The notes under the pieces: model-generated
The model's input: only the letters and a program-made list of their open reading frames with translations
Databases searched by the model: none
Told to the model about the DNA's origin: nothing
Origin: Acetatifactor muris
GTDB taxonomy: Bacteria > Bacillota > Clostridia > Lachnospirales > Lachnospiraceae
Assembly (NCBI RefSeq): GCF_024623325.1
Contig: NZ_JANJZD010000021.1
Location: forward strand, 34,055-98,054
Length of the DNA stretch: 64,000 bases
Reading direction: 5' to 3'
Made by a program: the position numbers and the translations under genes
Part shown: piece after piece, positions 16,446-25,057 of the stretch
Layout: every line of letters starts with the position of its first letter
How positions within the stretch are numbered: position 1 is the first letter of the stretch

Positions 16446-19160
16446 TCATGTATACTCTTTTTGATCATATTCTGATTCCATTAAGATCGCCTGCCGAAGC
16501 GGGAAATTAGAAAACAGTTTAACAGTAGCATCACACCGAAGCAGCCTTGCACGTCCAACAGCCTGCTCCAGATCCGTTTCAATAATATAGAACTGAATCG
16601 TCCTCAATATTTCATCGTCAAAAGTGGAAAAACGAAATCGGTATCCATTATAAGTAACAATGGCACACGGATTTAAATCGGCATCTGTATCAAATCCAAG
16701 CATAAATGCGAACAGCTTATATATCCAGTCTGGCTGGTGCGGTGTTCCAATGACATCTATATCCTGCCCCTTCAACACATCACACCCAACACAATTACCA
16801 TAGTACATGTCATCTGTGCAGTAATCCGCATATTTTTTGAATGTAATCGTATGTTCACACCCTGTCCATTTTTTGATATGCTCCATTACTTTAGGATGAC
16901 CGTCCAGGTATGCGCGGCTCATGGGCCGTTCATAGTATTGATAAAGCGTCCCCGTCAACATAGCCTTTTTGCAATCATAAAATCTGACATTCTCATCTCC
17001 AAAACAATATTTACAGACATCCTCATTTGCCGTTGCTGAAAGCATAATGTATTTAACACCGTCAGGCAGATTCGTTTTTTTTGTAAAGACAATGCTGTTA
17101 CAGCCACCTCCATCTTCTTCACGGCAACAAAAATGCGTCCCCTCGCACAATGCCTGAATATTTATCTCCGTGTCTATATCAGCATATGATTTATCAAATG
17201 CTATTTTATTCACAGTGAATAGTCCATAAAACTCACTTTTTTTCAGAATCTTTTTTATTTTGGCGCAGAGTGAGTCACGGGTTGGCAACTTTTTCTTCAA
17301 TCGTTTCAGTTCTGAAAGTGAAACCGTTATCCGATCTGCGAGGACTGTGCTAAATATGTAATCTTCATCAATTATAACAAGATCATATTTTTGCAAATCC
17401 ACACTAGATAAGCGCCTGTGAGTGGTAATAGCACAGCCAGTAGAACCATAAAATTTATCACGTTCCGATAGATATTGTTTCAATATTTTTGCATCGCACT
17501 TTTTTTCTTTTTTGATAGCCTTGATAATACGTGGAATTGGCGATTTCCCTGAATCAAGCAGGGTCTCAATATTATCCCAGACTTCCACAGGAAGTAAATC
17601 TCCTATTTCATGCAGCGAGGGTGATACATCCAAGTGGATACCCATTGCTTTTGCACGTTCTGCAATTTCGCGTTTCAATTTGTTAGTTGGCACTACTATC
17701 AACACCTTCATTTCCGGATGCTCCTTCAGCAACTGCAAAACCGTTTGTGTCTTGCCCAAAGCGGTCTGCGATTTGATAACATGCCAAGCTTTTTCACTTG
17801 ATTCAACTGCTCTATTGAATTTTTTCTTAAAATCTTCGCTGGCTTCATCCAAGCTTACCAACTGTTCTTCGTTATTGCTGACCCTCTCGATTTGATGCGG
17901 CCGTATACTGCATGTGGACAGAATGTTCTGTCCATGAGTGCAGGTTCTGTGATAAGGACAAAAGCTACTGCATGGGTATGGATTCCTTCGCTTGATATAA
18001 TAGAAGTAATAATCCCAGTTGCTAAATGTCAATCCGTTATCCCTGTCAGAGAATTTTGATTTAAGGATATCCTTAAATATTTTTTCTCCTGATTCAACAA
18101 GGGCAAGGTTTGTAGCGAGGCCGAATAGTTCTTTATTCGACAGGCATCTTCTATTATCGTTCGATTCAAATTCATGATAGAGTTCGCAGCTGAAACCGAT
18201 AGATTTAATAACACTTGATCTGTATGGCTGATGAATATGGTACTTCCTGACTGTCATTGACTGTTGAGTTTCCTCTTGTTCAACATCCTCTTGAAAGTTA
18301 ATCACGTAATTCAGCCGTAATAATTTTTCACCAAAATCCCTATTATTATATATAATAGGTTTTGGTGAGTTTTTATCATTTTTATGATGAGGAATCCTGC
18401 CGGGATTCTCATCATAATATTTTTCCATTTTAAGATCCGTATTAGTCCTCAATTCCTCGGCTAGTGAAACAACAGGAAGTTTTCTGCCATCTAAAACAAT
18501 GCCTGTGCCCTCAGCAAATGAAACAATCTTCCGCTTGTAATTAGTAGCCCCATACCGATTCTTCAAATAGAGCGACATATTCATGAGTACCATATCAGGA
18601 TTGATAGTCGGCATCTTTTCATCAAAATATAAAACTTTGTTTCCTCCAAAATGCAGATCAATGATGCCGTTGTACTTCTTGTCTGCTTCGGGAAAAATTG
18701 TAAGCAAAGCCTTTTGTATTACTTCAGCTTCCCGCAAGCTGTAAATGGATACTTCATTAAGGAACACAATACAGAACATTTGATGGGCAGATTCCCACGA
18801 AAGGCTGGAAAAAATATCGTATGCAAAGAAAATCGGCAGATTATATTGCCTTGCACGTTGTTTAATATCCGCAAATGAGAAACCACTATCTTGCTTTTTA
18901 TTGGAACTGCTCAAATTATTGAAAGAAAGCGCAAACAACTGAGTCTGTTTAAAAGTATCTTTGCTCAGATGTTCATTTGTAAAAGTTGATGGGCAGAATG
19001 AATACCCTTTTGCACCTACAATATTAACAAACATTTTGGATTGACTGCTTTCAACAGAAAATATATTCTGGGCAATCCCTTTTGACAGACTTTCTCTCAT
19101 AGATGCAGAAGGCACATCACACCAACATGTTTTGCTGAGACAAATATCAAATGTAGTCAT
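16446..19160 (-). CDS. Primase-helicase (AEP-like N-terminus, DEAD-like C-terminus)
   Basis: A 904-residue protein; AAAGGGG precedes the start. Residues 40-200 look like an archaeo-eukaryotic primase-type domain (PIFFAYDIFSSLSWESAHQM, then a DLHFGGNKVLYFD end). A cysteine cluster (CPYHRTCTHG) follows. The C-terminal part has helicase motifs: Walker A SQTALGKTQT near residue 470, IDEDYIFS, LSATAN and the motif VI pattern QAVGRARLLR. Such fusions replicate plasmids and mobile elements. It lies downstream of a terminator and upstream of the Rep-like gene. The primase assignment is less certain than the helicase part. Confidence 0.7.
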   Translation of the reverse strand: MTTFDICLSKTCWCDVPSASMRESLSKGIAQNIFSVESSQSKMFVNIVGAKGYSFCPSTFTNEHLSKDTFKQTQLFALSFNNLSSSNKKQDSGFSFADIKQRARQYNLPIFFAYDIFSSLSWESAHQMFCIVFLNEVSIYSLREAEVIQKALLTIFPEADKKYNGIIDLHFGGNKVLYFDEKMPTINPDMVLMNMSLYLKNRYGATNYKRKIVSFAEGTGIVLDGRKLPVVSLAEELRTNTDLKMEKYYDENPGRIPHHKNDKNSPKPIIYNNRDFGEKLLRLNYVINFQEDVEQEETQQSMTVRKYHIHQPYRSSVIKSIGFSCELYHEFESNDNRRCLSNKELFGLATNLALVESGEKIFKDILKSKFSDRDNGLTFSNWDYYFYYIKRRNPYPCSSFCPYHRTCTHGQNILSTCSIRPHQIERVSNNEEQLVSLDEASEDFKKKFNRAVESSEKAWHVIKSQTALGKTQTVLQLLKEHPEMKVLIVVPTNKLKREIAERAKAMGIHLDVSPSLHEIGDLLPVEVWDNIETLLDSGKSPIPRIIKAIKKEKKCDAKILKQYLSERDKFYGSTGCAITTHRRLSSVDLQKYDLVIIDEDYIFSTVLADRITVSLSELKRLKKKLPTRDSLCAKIKKILKKSEFYGLFTVNKIAFDKSYADIDTEINIQALCEGTHFCCREEDGGGCNSIVFTKKTNLPDGVKYIMLSATANEDVCKYCFGDENVRFYDCKKAMLTGTLYQYYERPMSRAYLDGHPKVMEHIKKWTGCEHTITFKKYADYCTDDMYYGNCVGCDVLKGQDIDVIGTPHQPDWIYKLFAFMLGFDTDADLNPCAIVTYNGYRFRFSTFDDEILRTIQFYIIETDLEQAVGRARLLRCDATVKLFSNFPLRQAILMESEYDQKEYT

Positions 19161-19219
19161 AACATCAACCCCTTTCCAAATTTTTATTTTCTGGTAGGAG
19201 CAAATTAAAAAAATTATTG

Positions 19220-19256
19220 TAAAAAAATAAAGGGCAACATCATCCGCCCCTTATTT
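19220..19256 (-). terminator. Rho-independent terminator
   Basis: Arms AAATAAAGGGC (19225-19235) and GCCCCTTATTT (19246-19256), followed on the minus strand by TTTTT. It separates the resolvase-PcfM operon from the primase-helicase gene. Confidence 0.75.
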
Positions 19257-19288
19257 TCCACATCTTTACAGGCAAAACAGCCATCCCA

Positions 19289-19465
19289 CTACCTATTTAC
19301 TGGAACGGCTTTAAATTCCACTCCTGCAAAATTGTCCGCATCAAGAATGTACTCGCCATCTTTCCATCTATCATTCACTATCTGTTCTGCCATCTTTTGA
19401 CTTCCGGCTTCCACCTCAACCACATGCCTCAATATTTCCATTATCTCAACTTTATACCCCGCCAT
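19289..19465 (-). CDS. DpnD/PcfM family protein (nested element copy)
   Basis: A 58-residue protein starting MAGYKVEIMEILR. It ends with YILDADNFAGVEFKA, almost the same as the closing motif of the ICE copy at 4421-4615. The start overlaps the stop of the gene before it. The role of this family in conjugative elements is unknown. Confidence 0.75.
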   Translation of the reverse strand: MAGYKVEIMEILRHVVEVEAGSQKMAEQIVNDRWKDGEYILDADNFAGVEFKAVPVNR

Positions 19466-19683
19466 CAGCTTGCCGCCTCCAGTTCCATCGGCTCTACCGT
19501 CACCCACGGATTATGCAACCACTCCTTACACTGCCGCAGGCTGGCAAATTCCTCAACCCATGCATGACCAGTAGAATTGTCAATCCCAACATAACCACCA
19601 TTTTCATGTACATAGAAAAGCCCCAACGGGCGGCGTGTCTCAATTACCACCCTTGCATGGATCGGCTTTAACTTTTTAATCAT
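19465..19683 (-). CDS. Hypothetical protein (72 aa) before PcfM
   Basis: GGAGGG precedes the start at 19683. The protein is mixed alpha/beta with a basic start (MIKKLKPIHARVV) and the segment GHAWVEEFASLRQCKEWLHN, which resembles small proteins seen beside PcfM in clostridial elements. No catalytic motif. It overlaps the PcfM gene by one base, so it belongs to the same operon with the resolvase. Confidence 0.55.
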   Translation of the reverse strand: MIKKLKPIHARVVIETRRPLGLFYVHENGGYVGIDNSTGHAWVEEFASLRQCKEWLHNPWVTVEPMELEAAS

Positions 19684-19697
19684 AAACAGAATCCCTC

Positions 19698-20246
19698 CTA
19701 CAAATTTCTATAAAGTGTAGACTTCTTAATCCCCGTCAGTTCCTCAATCTCCTTGATGGAATACTGCTCCGTTTTATACAGTTTAACCGCTTTTTTCACC
19801 TGCTCAGGATCGGCCCTCGGCCTTCCCCCTGTCCTTCCTCTGGCCCTGGCCGACTTCAACCCTTCACGGGTACGGTCAGCAATAACATCCCTCTCAAACT
19901 GGGCTATGGCTGACATAAGCGTGAACAGGAGCTTACCGGTTGGGCTGTTCGTGTCGATAGATTCTTTGAGCGACACAAGATTTACGCCTTTGCTCTGGAA
20001 AATCTCGGTAAGTTCAATCAGGTCTTTCGTACTGCGCCCCAGCCGGGACAAAGACTCGACTACCACGGTATCGCCTTCTGTTATCCGGTCCAGCAGCTTT
20101 GTCAGTTCGGGACGGTTCTTTTTTGTCCCGCTCATTTTTTCATTGTAGATCATATCCACGCCATATTTTTCCAGGGCATCAAGCTGCCTGTCCAGATTTT
20201 GTGCCTCAGTTGACACTCTGGCGTACCCGAAAACATAGTTTTTCAT
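19698..20246 (-). CDS. Small serine recombinase (resolvase/invertase)
   Basis: A 182-residue resolvase with catalytic S12 (GYARVSTEAQNLDRQLDAL), the ESLSRLGRSTKDLIEL region, and a C-terminal helix-turn-helix (SIKEIEELTGIKKSTLYRNL). Proteins of this size resolve cointegrates or multimers or invert DNA. It is separate from the large recombinase at the right end. In an element with a replication module it is likely to keep the circular form monomeric. GAGGTGA lies before its ATG. Confidence 0.9.
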   Translation of the reverse strand: MKNYVFGYARVSTEAQNLDRQLDALEKYGVDMIYNEKMSGTKKNRPELTKLLDRITEGDTVVVESLSRLGRSTKDLIELTEIFQSKGVNLVSLKESIDTNSPTGKLLFTLMSAIAQFERDVIADRTREGLKSARARGRTGGRPRADPEQVKKAVKLYKTEQYSIKEIEELTGIKKSTLYRNL

Positions 20247-20405
20247 TCAATCACCTCGCAATAATGTATGGCAATCGGAACGTAGATTTTGGAACGAGTT
20301 TTGAAGCAAAACACCCCTCAAAACCATCTGATTTTAAGAAGCATTCTATCCTCTAAAAACCCGCCCCAATAACGACCGTTTAGGGACAGCCTTTCTTCCC
20401 TTTAA

Positions 20406-22265
20406 TTATGCCGCTTTTCTCTGCTCCACGCCATCTCTATTTCTATACGTGACCTGCAGCGTCTGTCCGTTGACAACCCTAGCAACCATCACCTGGCTGG
20501 AGGGCTTCGACTTTCCGAAAGTACAGATACTTTCCCCGTTATCCACAAATATCGGATAATTCCGCCCGGAAAGCCTCTGGATCAGCATTGCGGCATCCAG
20601 CCCGGCACGCACCTGCTCCGACAGGGACAGGCATTTGTATTCCCGCCCCTCATAGGAAAAGCGGAAGCAATCCTTGATCTCCCCGGTACTTTTCACAAGC
20701 TCCGTAAGCACAATCTCGGTACTGCCCATCTTTAACCCATCTAACATCAGCTCCACGCGCTTTGCCATATACAGGATGGCTTCGTTTATCAGCCTTTTTG
20801 TCTGGGCAATCTCTGTCTCCGTCTCTGCAATCAGCCCTTCGTAATCATACTCCTCCGTGCTGCCCAGAGCTTTCATCTGTGCTTCAATCTCTTTCTTCTT
20901 TCCGCACAGCTCACTGAACTGCCCGGACTGTTCTTCTGACCATCCGCCATTCCTGATACTGTTTTCCTGTTCACTGATCCTGTTTTCAAGCTCCGAAAGC
21001 CTATCAGAATAATCCTCCCTGTCCAGCTCCCTTGCGACATTCATCTCCTGAAGACGCTGGTTCAGTTCTGACAGTTTATTATTTTCCTTTTCGAGCGACT
21101 CTGCTTTCTGCTTGTCAAATGCCTCCCTTGCAGCATTTTCATCTGCTCTGGCGGCAATCAGGATACTTTTTATCGGATTTCCCTCATCAACAATCGCCGA
21201 CAGCTTTTTCTGCATTTCTTCCCTCACGGCTTCGGCATTTTCCTCCGTCACCACCGTACCGCATACCGGACACGGATGTCCTGATACAATATCCACGAAC
21301 GCATTTTTCTGCCTGTTAAATTCTCCTCGCAGAGCATTAAGCCGCGCCTCCGCTTCAGCAATCTGTGCCGTAAAGGATGACTGGTACTGCTGTGCAGACT
21401 GCTTTGCTATGGATTTTTCCGTCTCTTTTATCTCTCTCAAAAGCTCCTGCATGGCTTTGTCCTCATTGCTGTCTGATGCCTCAGAGAGCAGGGCTGCCCG
21501 CTGTCTGCGCAGTTCTTCCAACGTCCCTTTTTCTTCCTCCGGATTCCGTCCTTCATCACGGATCATAGAAAGTTCTTCCATTTCGGAGGAAATATCATCA
21601 ACGGACGCTTTCAGTTCCTCCAGTTTCGCAGTGCGTTCCTCACGCTGGAAATCCTGAAGCTCCTTCTGCCCCCTGTAACTGATAAGCGTGTCATTCAGTT
21701 CTTTCAGTTCGCTCCTCCGGTTTTTGATGAACACCTCCGGTGAAAGTAGGGATTTATCTGCCAGAATCTCCTGTGAGGATGTGGGTAGTGCCTCCATTAC
21801 GTCCTCATGCTTTACAACCGGCAGGAGCTTTTCAAGCATCCCTTTTCCACTCTCGCCAAGCACATTAATAAAATATAAGGGATTCAGGATGGAGAGGAAC
21901 ACATCCTTTCCCCCAAAAACCTTGTTTAAATCTGACTGCCTGACAGTAATCCCGTCATAGGCGATCGCCGTGTCACGTTTCCTTGTCCTAGTCAGGTTAT
22001 GGGATTTCCCTTTATCATCCACAAAATCCACGCTTACCGTCATTTCCTGCATATTCTTATTCTGCAGCCGGTCCAGTCCCTTGTCGCCAAAGAAAGGCGT
22101 GCCCACAAACGCAAAAGCTATCGCGTCGGCAATGCTTGATTTCCCCTGCCCGTTGGAAGCCGTAATGAAAGTCATATCCCCAAAGTCAAAGGCAACGGTA
22201 TCTTCAAAGCATTTGAATCCGGTAAGGGCCAGCCTTGTAATCGTAAAACCATTCATCTTCTTCAT
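20406..22265 (-). CDS. SMC/Rad50-like ATPase with zinc hook
   Basis: A protein of about 619 residues. The Walker A ASNGQGKSS lies near residue 38. It is followed by long coiled coils around a zinc-hook-like CPVC (HPCPVCGTVV) near the middle, and ends in the signature-type region CLSLSEQVRAGLDAAML with VFVDN-type Walker B (PIFVDNGESI). Rad50/SMC-type proteins bind and process DNA ends. No Mre11/SbcD partner is nearby; the Rad52-like gene is directly upstream. The start at MKKMNGF is preferred because the AAAGGA lies 12 bases away; an ATG 12 bases upstream is possible but too near that site. Confidence 0.85.
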   Translation of the reverse strand: MKKMNGFTITRLALTGFKCFEDTVAFDFGDMTFITASNGQGKSSIADAIAFAFVGTPFFGDKGLDRLQNKNMQEMTVSVDFVDDKGKSHNLTRTRKRDTAIAYDGITVRQSDLNKVFGGKDVFLSILNPLYFINVLGESGKGMLEKLLPVVKHEDVMEALPTSSQEILADKSLLSPEVFIKNRRSELKELNDTLISYRGQKELQDFQREERTAKLEELKASVDDISSEMEELSMIRDEGRNPEEEKGTLEELRRQRAALLSEASDSNEDKAMQELLREIKETEKSIAKQSAQQYQSSFTAQIAEAEARLNALRGEFNRQKNAFVDIVSGHPCPVCGTVVTEENAEAVREEMQKKLSAIVDEGNPIKSILIAARADENAAREAFDKQKAESLEKENNKLSELNQRLQEMNVARELDREDYSDRLSELENRISEQENSIRNGGWSEEQSGQFSELCGKKKEIEAQMKALGSTEEYDYEGLIAETETEIAQTKRLINEAILYMAKRVELMLDGLKMGSTEIVLTELVKSTGEIKDCFRFSYEGREYKCLSLSEQVRAGLDAAMLIQRLSGRNYPIFVDNGESICTFGKSKPSSQVMVARVVNGQTLQVTYRNRDGVEQRKAA

Positions 22266-22284
22266 AAATGCTGTCATTCCTTTC

Positions 22285-22314
22285 AAAAGGAGAGGGGATG
22301 TCACGCCCCTCTCC
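22285..22314 (-). terminator. Terminator-like hairpin
   Basis: Perfect 9-base arms GGAGAGGGG (22289-22297) and CCCCTCTCC (22306-22314), with TTTT after them on the minus strand. It is between the Rad52-like gene and the SMC-like gene and could reduce read-through into the latter. Confidence 0.6.
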
Positions 22315-22324
22315 GGATCATCGT

Positions 22325-23236
22325 TTATGCCGCCAGCTGGTAGGCGCTGATGAGATTGTACTCGCCGTAGTTCCCATTCTTTTTCTCAATCTGCACGTTA
22401 TTAAGGCAGGCGCCCGCCTTAATCGACTGGTCTGTAGCCCTGATGTAAGCTTTCACCACACTGCCTCTCCGGTCAACCATCTCCAAAAACTGGCTGGATT
22501 TCCCTGACGGCCTGATAGAACGGACTTGATAATCATAAGCCGGGGATGCCGCAGCCCGTCCTGCATTCGCTTCTGTATTCGTTGCCTGCGCAGCCTGTGC
22601 CTGTCTGCTGTTTGCCGCTGGCGCTGCCTGCGTCTGTCTGGCATTTGCTGCGGATGCTGTCTGCGCCTGCCTTGCATTTGATACAGATGCTGCCTGTGTC
22701 TGTCTGGTATTCGCCGCCGGTGCCTGCCCGGAAGGATTTCCCTGCTGGGCAGGCCTTGCTCCGAATATCCTGTTCAGCATGGCATTGTATTCCCTCTCCA
22801 GCCTGACATATTCATTCTGTTTGATCACAAAGGATCTGCCACGGGCTTCAATCTCCACCCATACCCCTTCCATCTCATATAGGTAGCGCCCGATGCCCCA
22901 GACACTTGCGGCACGCTTGAAGGAATCCGACAGTCCGCCCTTGATCGGCTCAAAATCGCTGTTCTCCGCACCGTCAAATTTTGTCACCCACTCCTTCCGT
23001 TCATCATAAAAGATACTGATGCCGCAAATCTGGGAATTGTCATGCCACAGGGAGTATACGTTTTTCCAGTTGAACGGCCCGACTGTTTCATCCAGTCTTT
23101 TCTGGACAGCACGGGCATCCATATAAGCCACGGCCATCCCCCTCTGCTTATCCTGTGAAGTAACCTGGATCTTCCACTCAATCTCCCTGCCATTGAACGG
23201 CTCACGCAGCCGCCTGATGATTTCCTCATAATTCAT
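22325..23236 (-). CDS. Rad52/Rad22-like single-strand annealing protein
   Basis: A 303-residue protein; the start at 23236 has AAGGAG. Residues 10-140 match the Rad52/22 domain (EIEWKIQVTSQDKQRGMAV, FNWKNVYSLWHDN, then GGLSDSFKRAASVWGIGRYLY). Residues 176-219 are four 11-residue tandem repeats rich in Ala, Gln and Asn. The end is a short domain (residues about 235-300) resembling an OB-type fold. Such annealing proteins serve recombination-dependent replication and recombineering-like exchange in phages and plasmids. It heads the block of small genes that runs toward the SMC-like gene. Confidence 0.85.
   Translation of the reverse strand: MNYEEIIRRLREPFNGREIEWKIQVTSQDKQRGMAVAYMDARAVQKRLDETVGPFNWKNVYSLWHDNSQICGISIFYDERKEWVTKFDGAENSDFEPIKGGLSDSFKRAASVWGIGRYLYEMEGVWVEIEARGRSFVIKQNEYVRLEREYNAMLNRIFGARPAQQGNPSGQAPAANTRQTQAASVSNARQAQTASAANARQTQAAPAANSRQAQAAQATNTEANAGRAAASPAYDYQVRSIRPSGKSSQFLEMVDRRGSVVKAYIRATDQSIKAGACLNNVQIEKKNGNYGEYNLISAYQLAA
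22580..22711 (-). repeat. Four tandem 33-bp repeats within the Rad52-like gene
   Basis: Each unit encodes a variant of NARQTQAASAA. Four consecutive copies start with N-(T/A/S)-R-Q at residues 176, 187, 198 and 209, followed by a degenerate fifth. The stretch is a flexible linker between the annealing core and the C-terminal domain. Copy number is likely to vary between strains. Confidence 0.8.
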
Positions 23237-23275
23237 GCTTTTTAATCTCCTTCCTTTGGTCAAAATTTCTATTGG

Positions 23276-23491
23276 TTAAGCTACATATTCCCCACATACA
23301 GGGCATCTGTGTTGATCCGGCAGTATGCCGTAAATATCGTCAACGTAGAATAATCCGACAAACGGATTGTATATCGCCGTACAGCGTTTCCCTTTATACT
23401 CGGCGATAACATCGTTGCTGCCTTTCTCGTGCAGTATCACCGCCTCATCCTGTGCCTTCAGGCTGTGTATCATTGCTTTTGCTGTAAACAT
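23276..23491 (-). CDS. Hypothetical small zinc-binding protein (71 aa)
   Basis: A 71-residue protein beginning MFTAKAMIHSLKAQDEAV. It has the conserved-looking stretch GKRCTAIYNPFVGLFYVDDI and ends with a CPVC pair (RCPVCGEYVA). Four cysteines could bind one zinc. Similar proteins occur in large clostridial elements; their role is not known. It is the gene between the E2-like protein and the Rad52-like gene. Confidence 0.6.
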   Translation of the reverse strand: MFTAKAMIHSLKAQDEAVILHEKGSNDVIAEYKGKRCTAIYNPFVGLFYVDDIYGILPDQHRCPVCGEYVA

Positions 23492-23498
23492 ATCCGTA

Positions 23499-24161
23499 TC
23501 AACTGCTCCTTCCTTCTATGAAATCATTCAAAACCCTCCCGCTTGGTATCAGCACGTCACTGTAATAAAATGCCGGTTCCTTGTCCTTTAACAGTTCCAG
23601 CAGATCCCGCATTTCCAGCCCCGGCTTATTCAGAGAATGGTTAAAGTGGTCATTGTTGTTCGGCATCGCCATAATATAGTAGGGCAGGCTTGCCAGGGTA
23701 TGCAGGCTTTCACATTTTGGAAATGTATTATTCCCTGTGCAGAGATAGAAGCCGCTGACATTTGACAGCGGGTAATGGAACATCTTTGTATCCGGCTTTA
23801 ACCTGCCATCGTTTTCCACTACGCCAAGCCTGCAGCCACTTATGCGCCCTTCTGCCGAAAGCCTGAACCCGAATACCAGATGCGGCAGGGGAAAGTTTTT
23901 ATATTCCGTGCCAAAATAACTGATATCCGCCCTGTCTTCCGTGTAGAGCAGCACAACGCCCCTGCTCCCGTCATCATATATGCTGGCCGATATACAGCCC
24001 TTCGGGAGCAGCCCGGTACGGACAGCCCCTCGGACCATGCTCTTATCAATACATTTTACTAAAGTATCCGGGGCAATCTGTTTGAAGTTCTTAATGCCCC
24101 CTGAATCCCGCTCAACCATAACCCTGCCGTCATCGCTGATCCGGATGACCGTTTCACTCAT
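23499..24161 (-). CDS. PRTRC protein B-like, prokaryotic E2 family D
   Basis: A 220-residue protein; its ATG overlaps the stop of the gene before it (ATGA). The C-terminal half matches the Prok-E2_D/PRTRC-B pattern: NFPLPHLVFGF, then KMFHYPLSNVSGFYLCTGN, with the proposed active cysteine at C141 in YLCTGNNTFP. Family members are E2-like ubiquitin-conjugating proteins. A ThiF/E1-like gene and a JAMM peptidase gene lie 3-5 kb upstream in the same direction. The family is based on the characteristic spacing of residues only. Confidence 0.7.
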   Translation of the reverse strand: MSETVIRISDDGRVMVERDSGGIKNFKQIAPDTLVKCIDKSMVRGAVRTGLLPKGCISASIYDDGSRGVVLLYTEDRADISYFGTEYKNFPLPHLVFGFRLSAEGRISGCRLGVVENDGRLKPDTKMFHYPLSNVSGFYLCTGNNTFPKCESLHTLASLPYYIMAMPNNNDHFNHSLNKPGLEMRDLLELLKDKEPAFYYSDVLIPSGRVLNDFIEGRSS

Positions 24162-24730
24162 GCCGCCTTCACCTCCTCTCCCGGAAGCTGTACAATGTCT
24201 GCTTTCTTTTTCTGCAGAATATCCCTCAGCCGCATACAGGCATCCGAAAACCATTCATAGATTTCAACCAGCCCGTAGGCCAGCCACCCCAGGTCAACAT
24301 AGTCATCCTGATAGATAAATATGCCGATCCTGCTGTGGAACGGGCGTTTCGGTTCCGTATGCACCATGAACCTCCAGTCCAGGCAGTATGAGAAATTTAA
24401 GTGCCTCCCTATTTTCTGTCTTGCCTCCTGGATATACGGATTCTGCCCATCAGGAATTTTATGGGCTTTGCCATACTCGCCTGCCAGTAGGCAGAAATCG
24501 ACGATCACCGGGTCTGACAGCACATGGATTTCCATGCCATGCCTTTCATAATACTGGCAGTAATAGCTTTCAAAGATATTTTCTATCAGCCCGTACATAT
24601 TTTCGTAATAGACATCATAATCCACCGTGTCAAAGAAGTTCGCCTCTGCCACCTCATACCTGCCCATATCATAGAGCCTTTTGGCGATGTAAAGGGTATT
24701 CAGTATTTCATCAAACCCGTCTATGACCAT
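24158..24730 (-). CDS. Hypothetical protein in PRTRC-like cassette (190 aa)
   Basis: The ATG at 24730 has GAGGTG upstream; a GTG nine bases earlier is an alternative. The protein is acidic, mostly helical, aromatic-rich (ENMYGLIENIFESYYCQYY) and has no membrane segment. Its neighbours are the E2-like gene (four-base overlap downstream) and a 98-residue gene. No domain is recognised. Confidence 0.6.
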   Translation of the reverse strand: MVIDGFDEILNTLYIAKRLYDMGRYEVAEANFFDTVDYDVYYENMYGLIENIFESYYCQYYERHGMEIHVLSDPVIVDFCLLAGEYGKAHKIPDGQNPYIQEARQKIGRHLNFSYCLDWRFMVHTEPKRPFHSRIGIFIYQDDYVDLGWLAYGLVEIYEWFSDACMRLRDILQKKKADIVQLPGEEVKAA

Positions 24731-24741
24731 ACGCCGCACCT

Positions 24742-25038
24742 CTATACAAATGCGGAAACGGCAGTATGCGGCGGTATATTCTGTAAAATATGTGCCAGCG
24801 AATCCGCCTTCCTTACATTTTCCTCCAAGGTTTCTGAATACAGCTCCCGTATGGAATCTATGTCGTCCACTTCAAAACTGCCGAAATCCACTTCCGACAG
24901 ACGGACATCCCTGCCTTCTGACAGCCGCCCGTAAATCCTCTCATAAAGATACCGGGTGCCCCTGTTCATATCGGGTAGCTTAAAAGCATCCGCCTCCTCA
25001 ATCGCGAACACAAGCTGTTTTACACTTACCGTAACCAT
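24742..25038 (-). CDS. Hypothetical small protein in PRTRC-like cassette (98 aa)
   Basis: GGAGGAAA precedes ATG at 25038. The N-terminus MVTVSVKQLVFAIEEADAF is followed by a beta-rich stretch (DVRLSEVDFGSFEVDDID) and a helix. It has the size of a ubiquitin-like protein but no terminal GG: it ends TAVSAFV. It lies between the methylase and the E2-like operon part. A ubiquitin-like role is only a suggestion. Confidence 0.5.
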   Translation of the reverse strand: MVTVSVKQLVFAIEEADAFKLPDMNRGTRYLYERIYGRLSEGRDVRLSEVDFGSFEVDDIDSIRELYSETLEENVRKADSLAHILQNIPPHTAVSAFV

Positions 25039-25057
25039 TGCTTTTCCTCCATATTTT

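Noticed and set aside
22580..22711. CRISPR-like repeat array
   Set aside because: The repeats are in frame within the Rad52-like gene, have no spacers and vary as coding sequence. No cas gene is present in the window.
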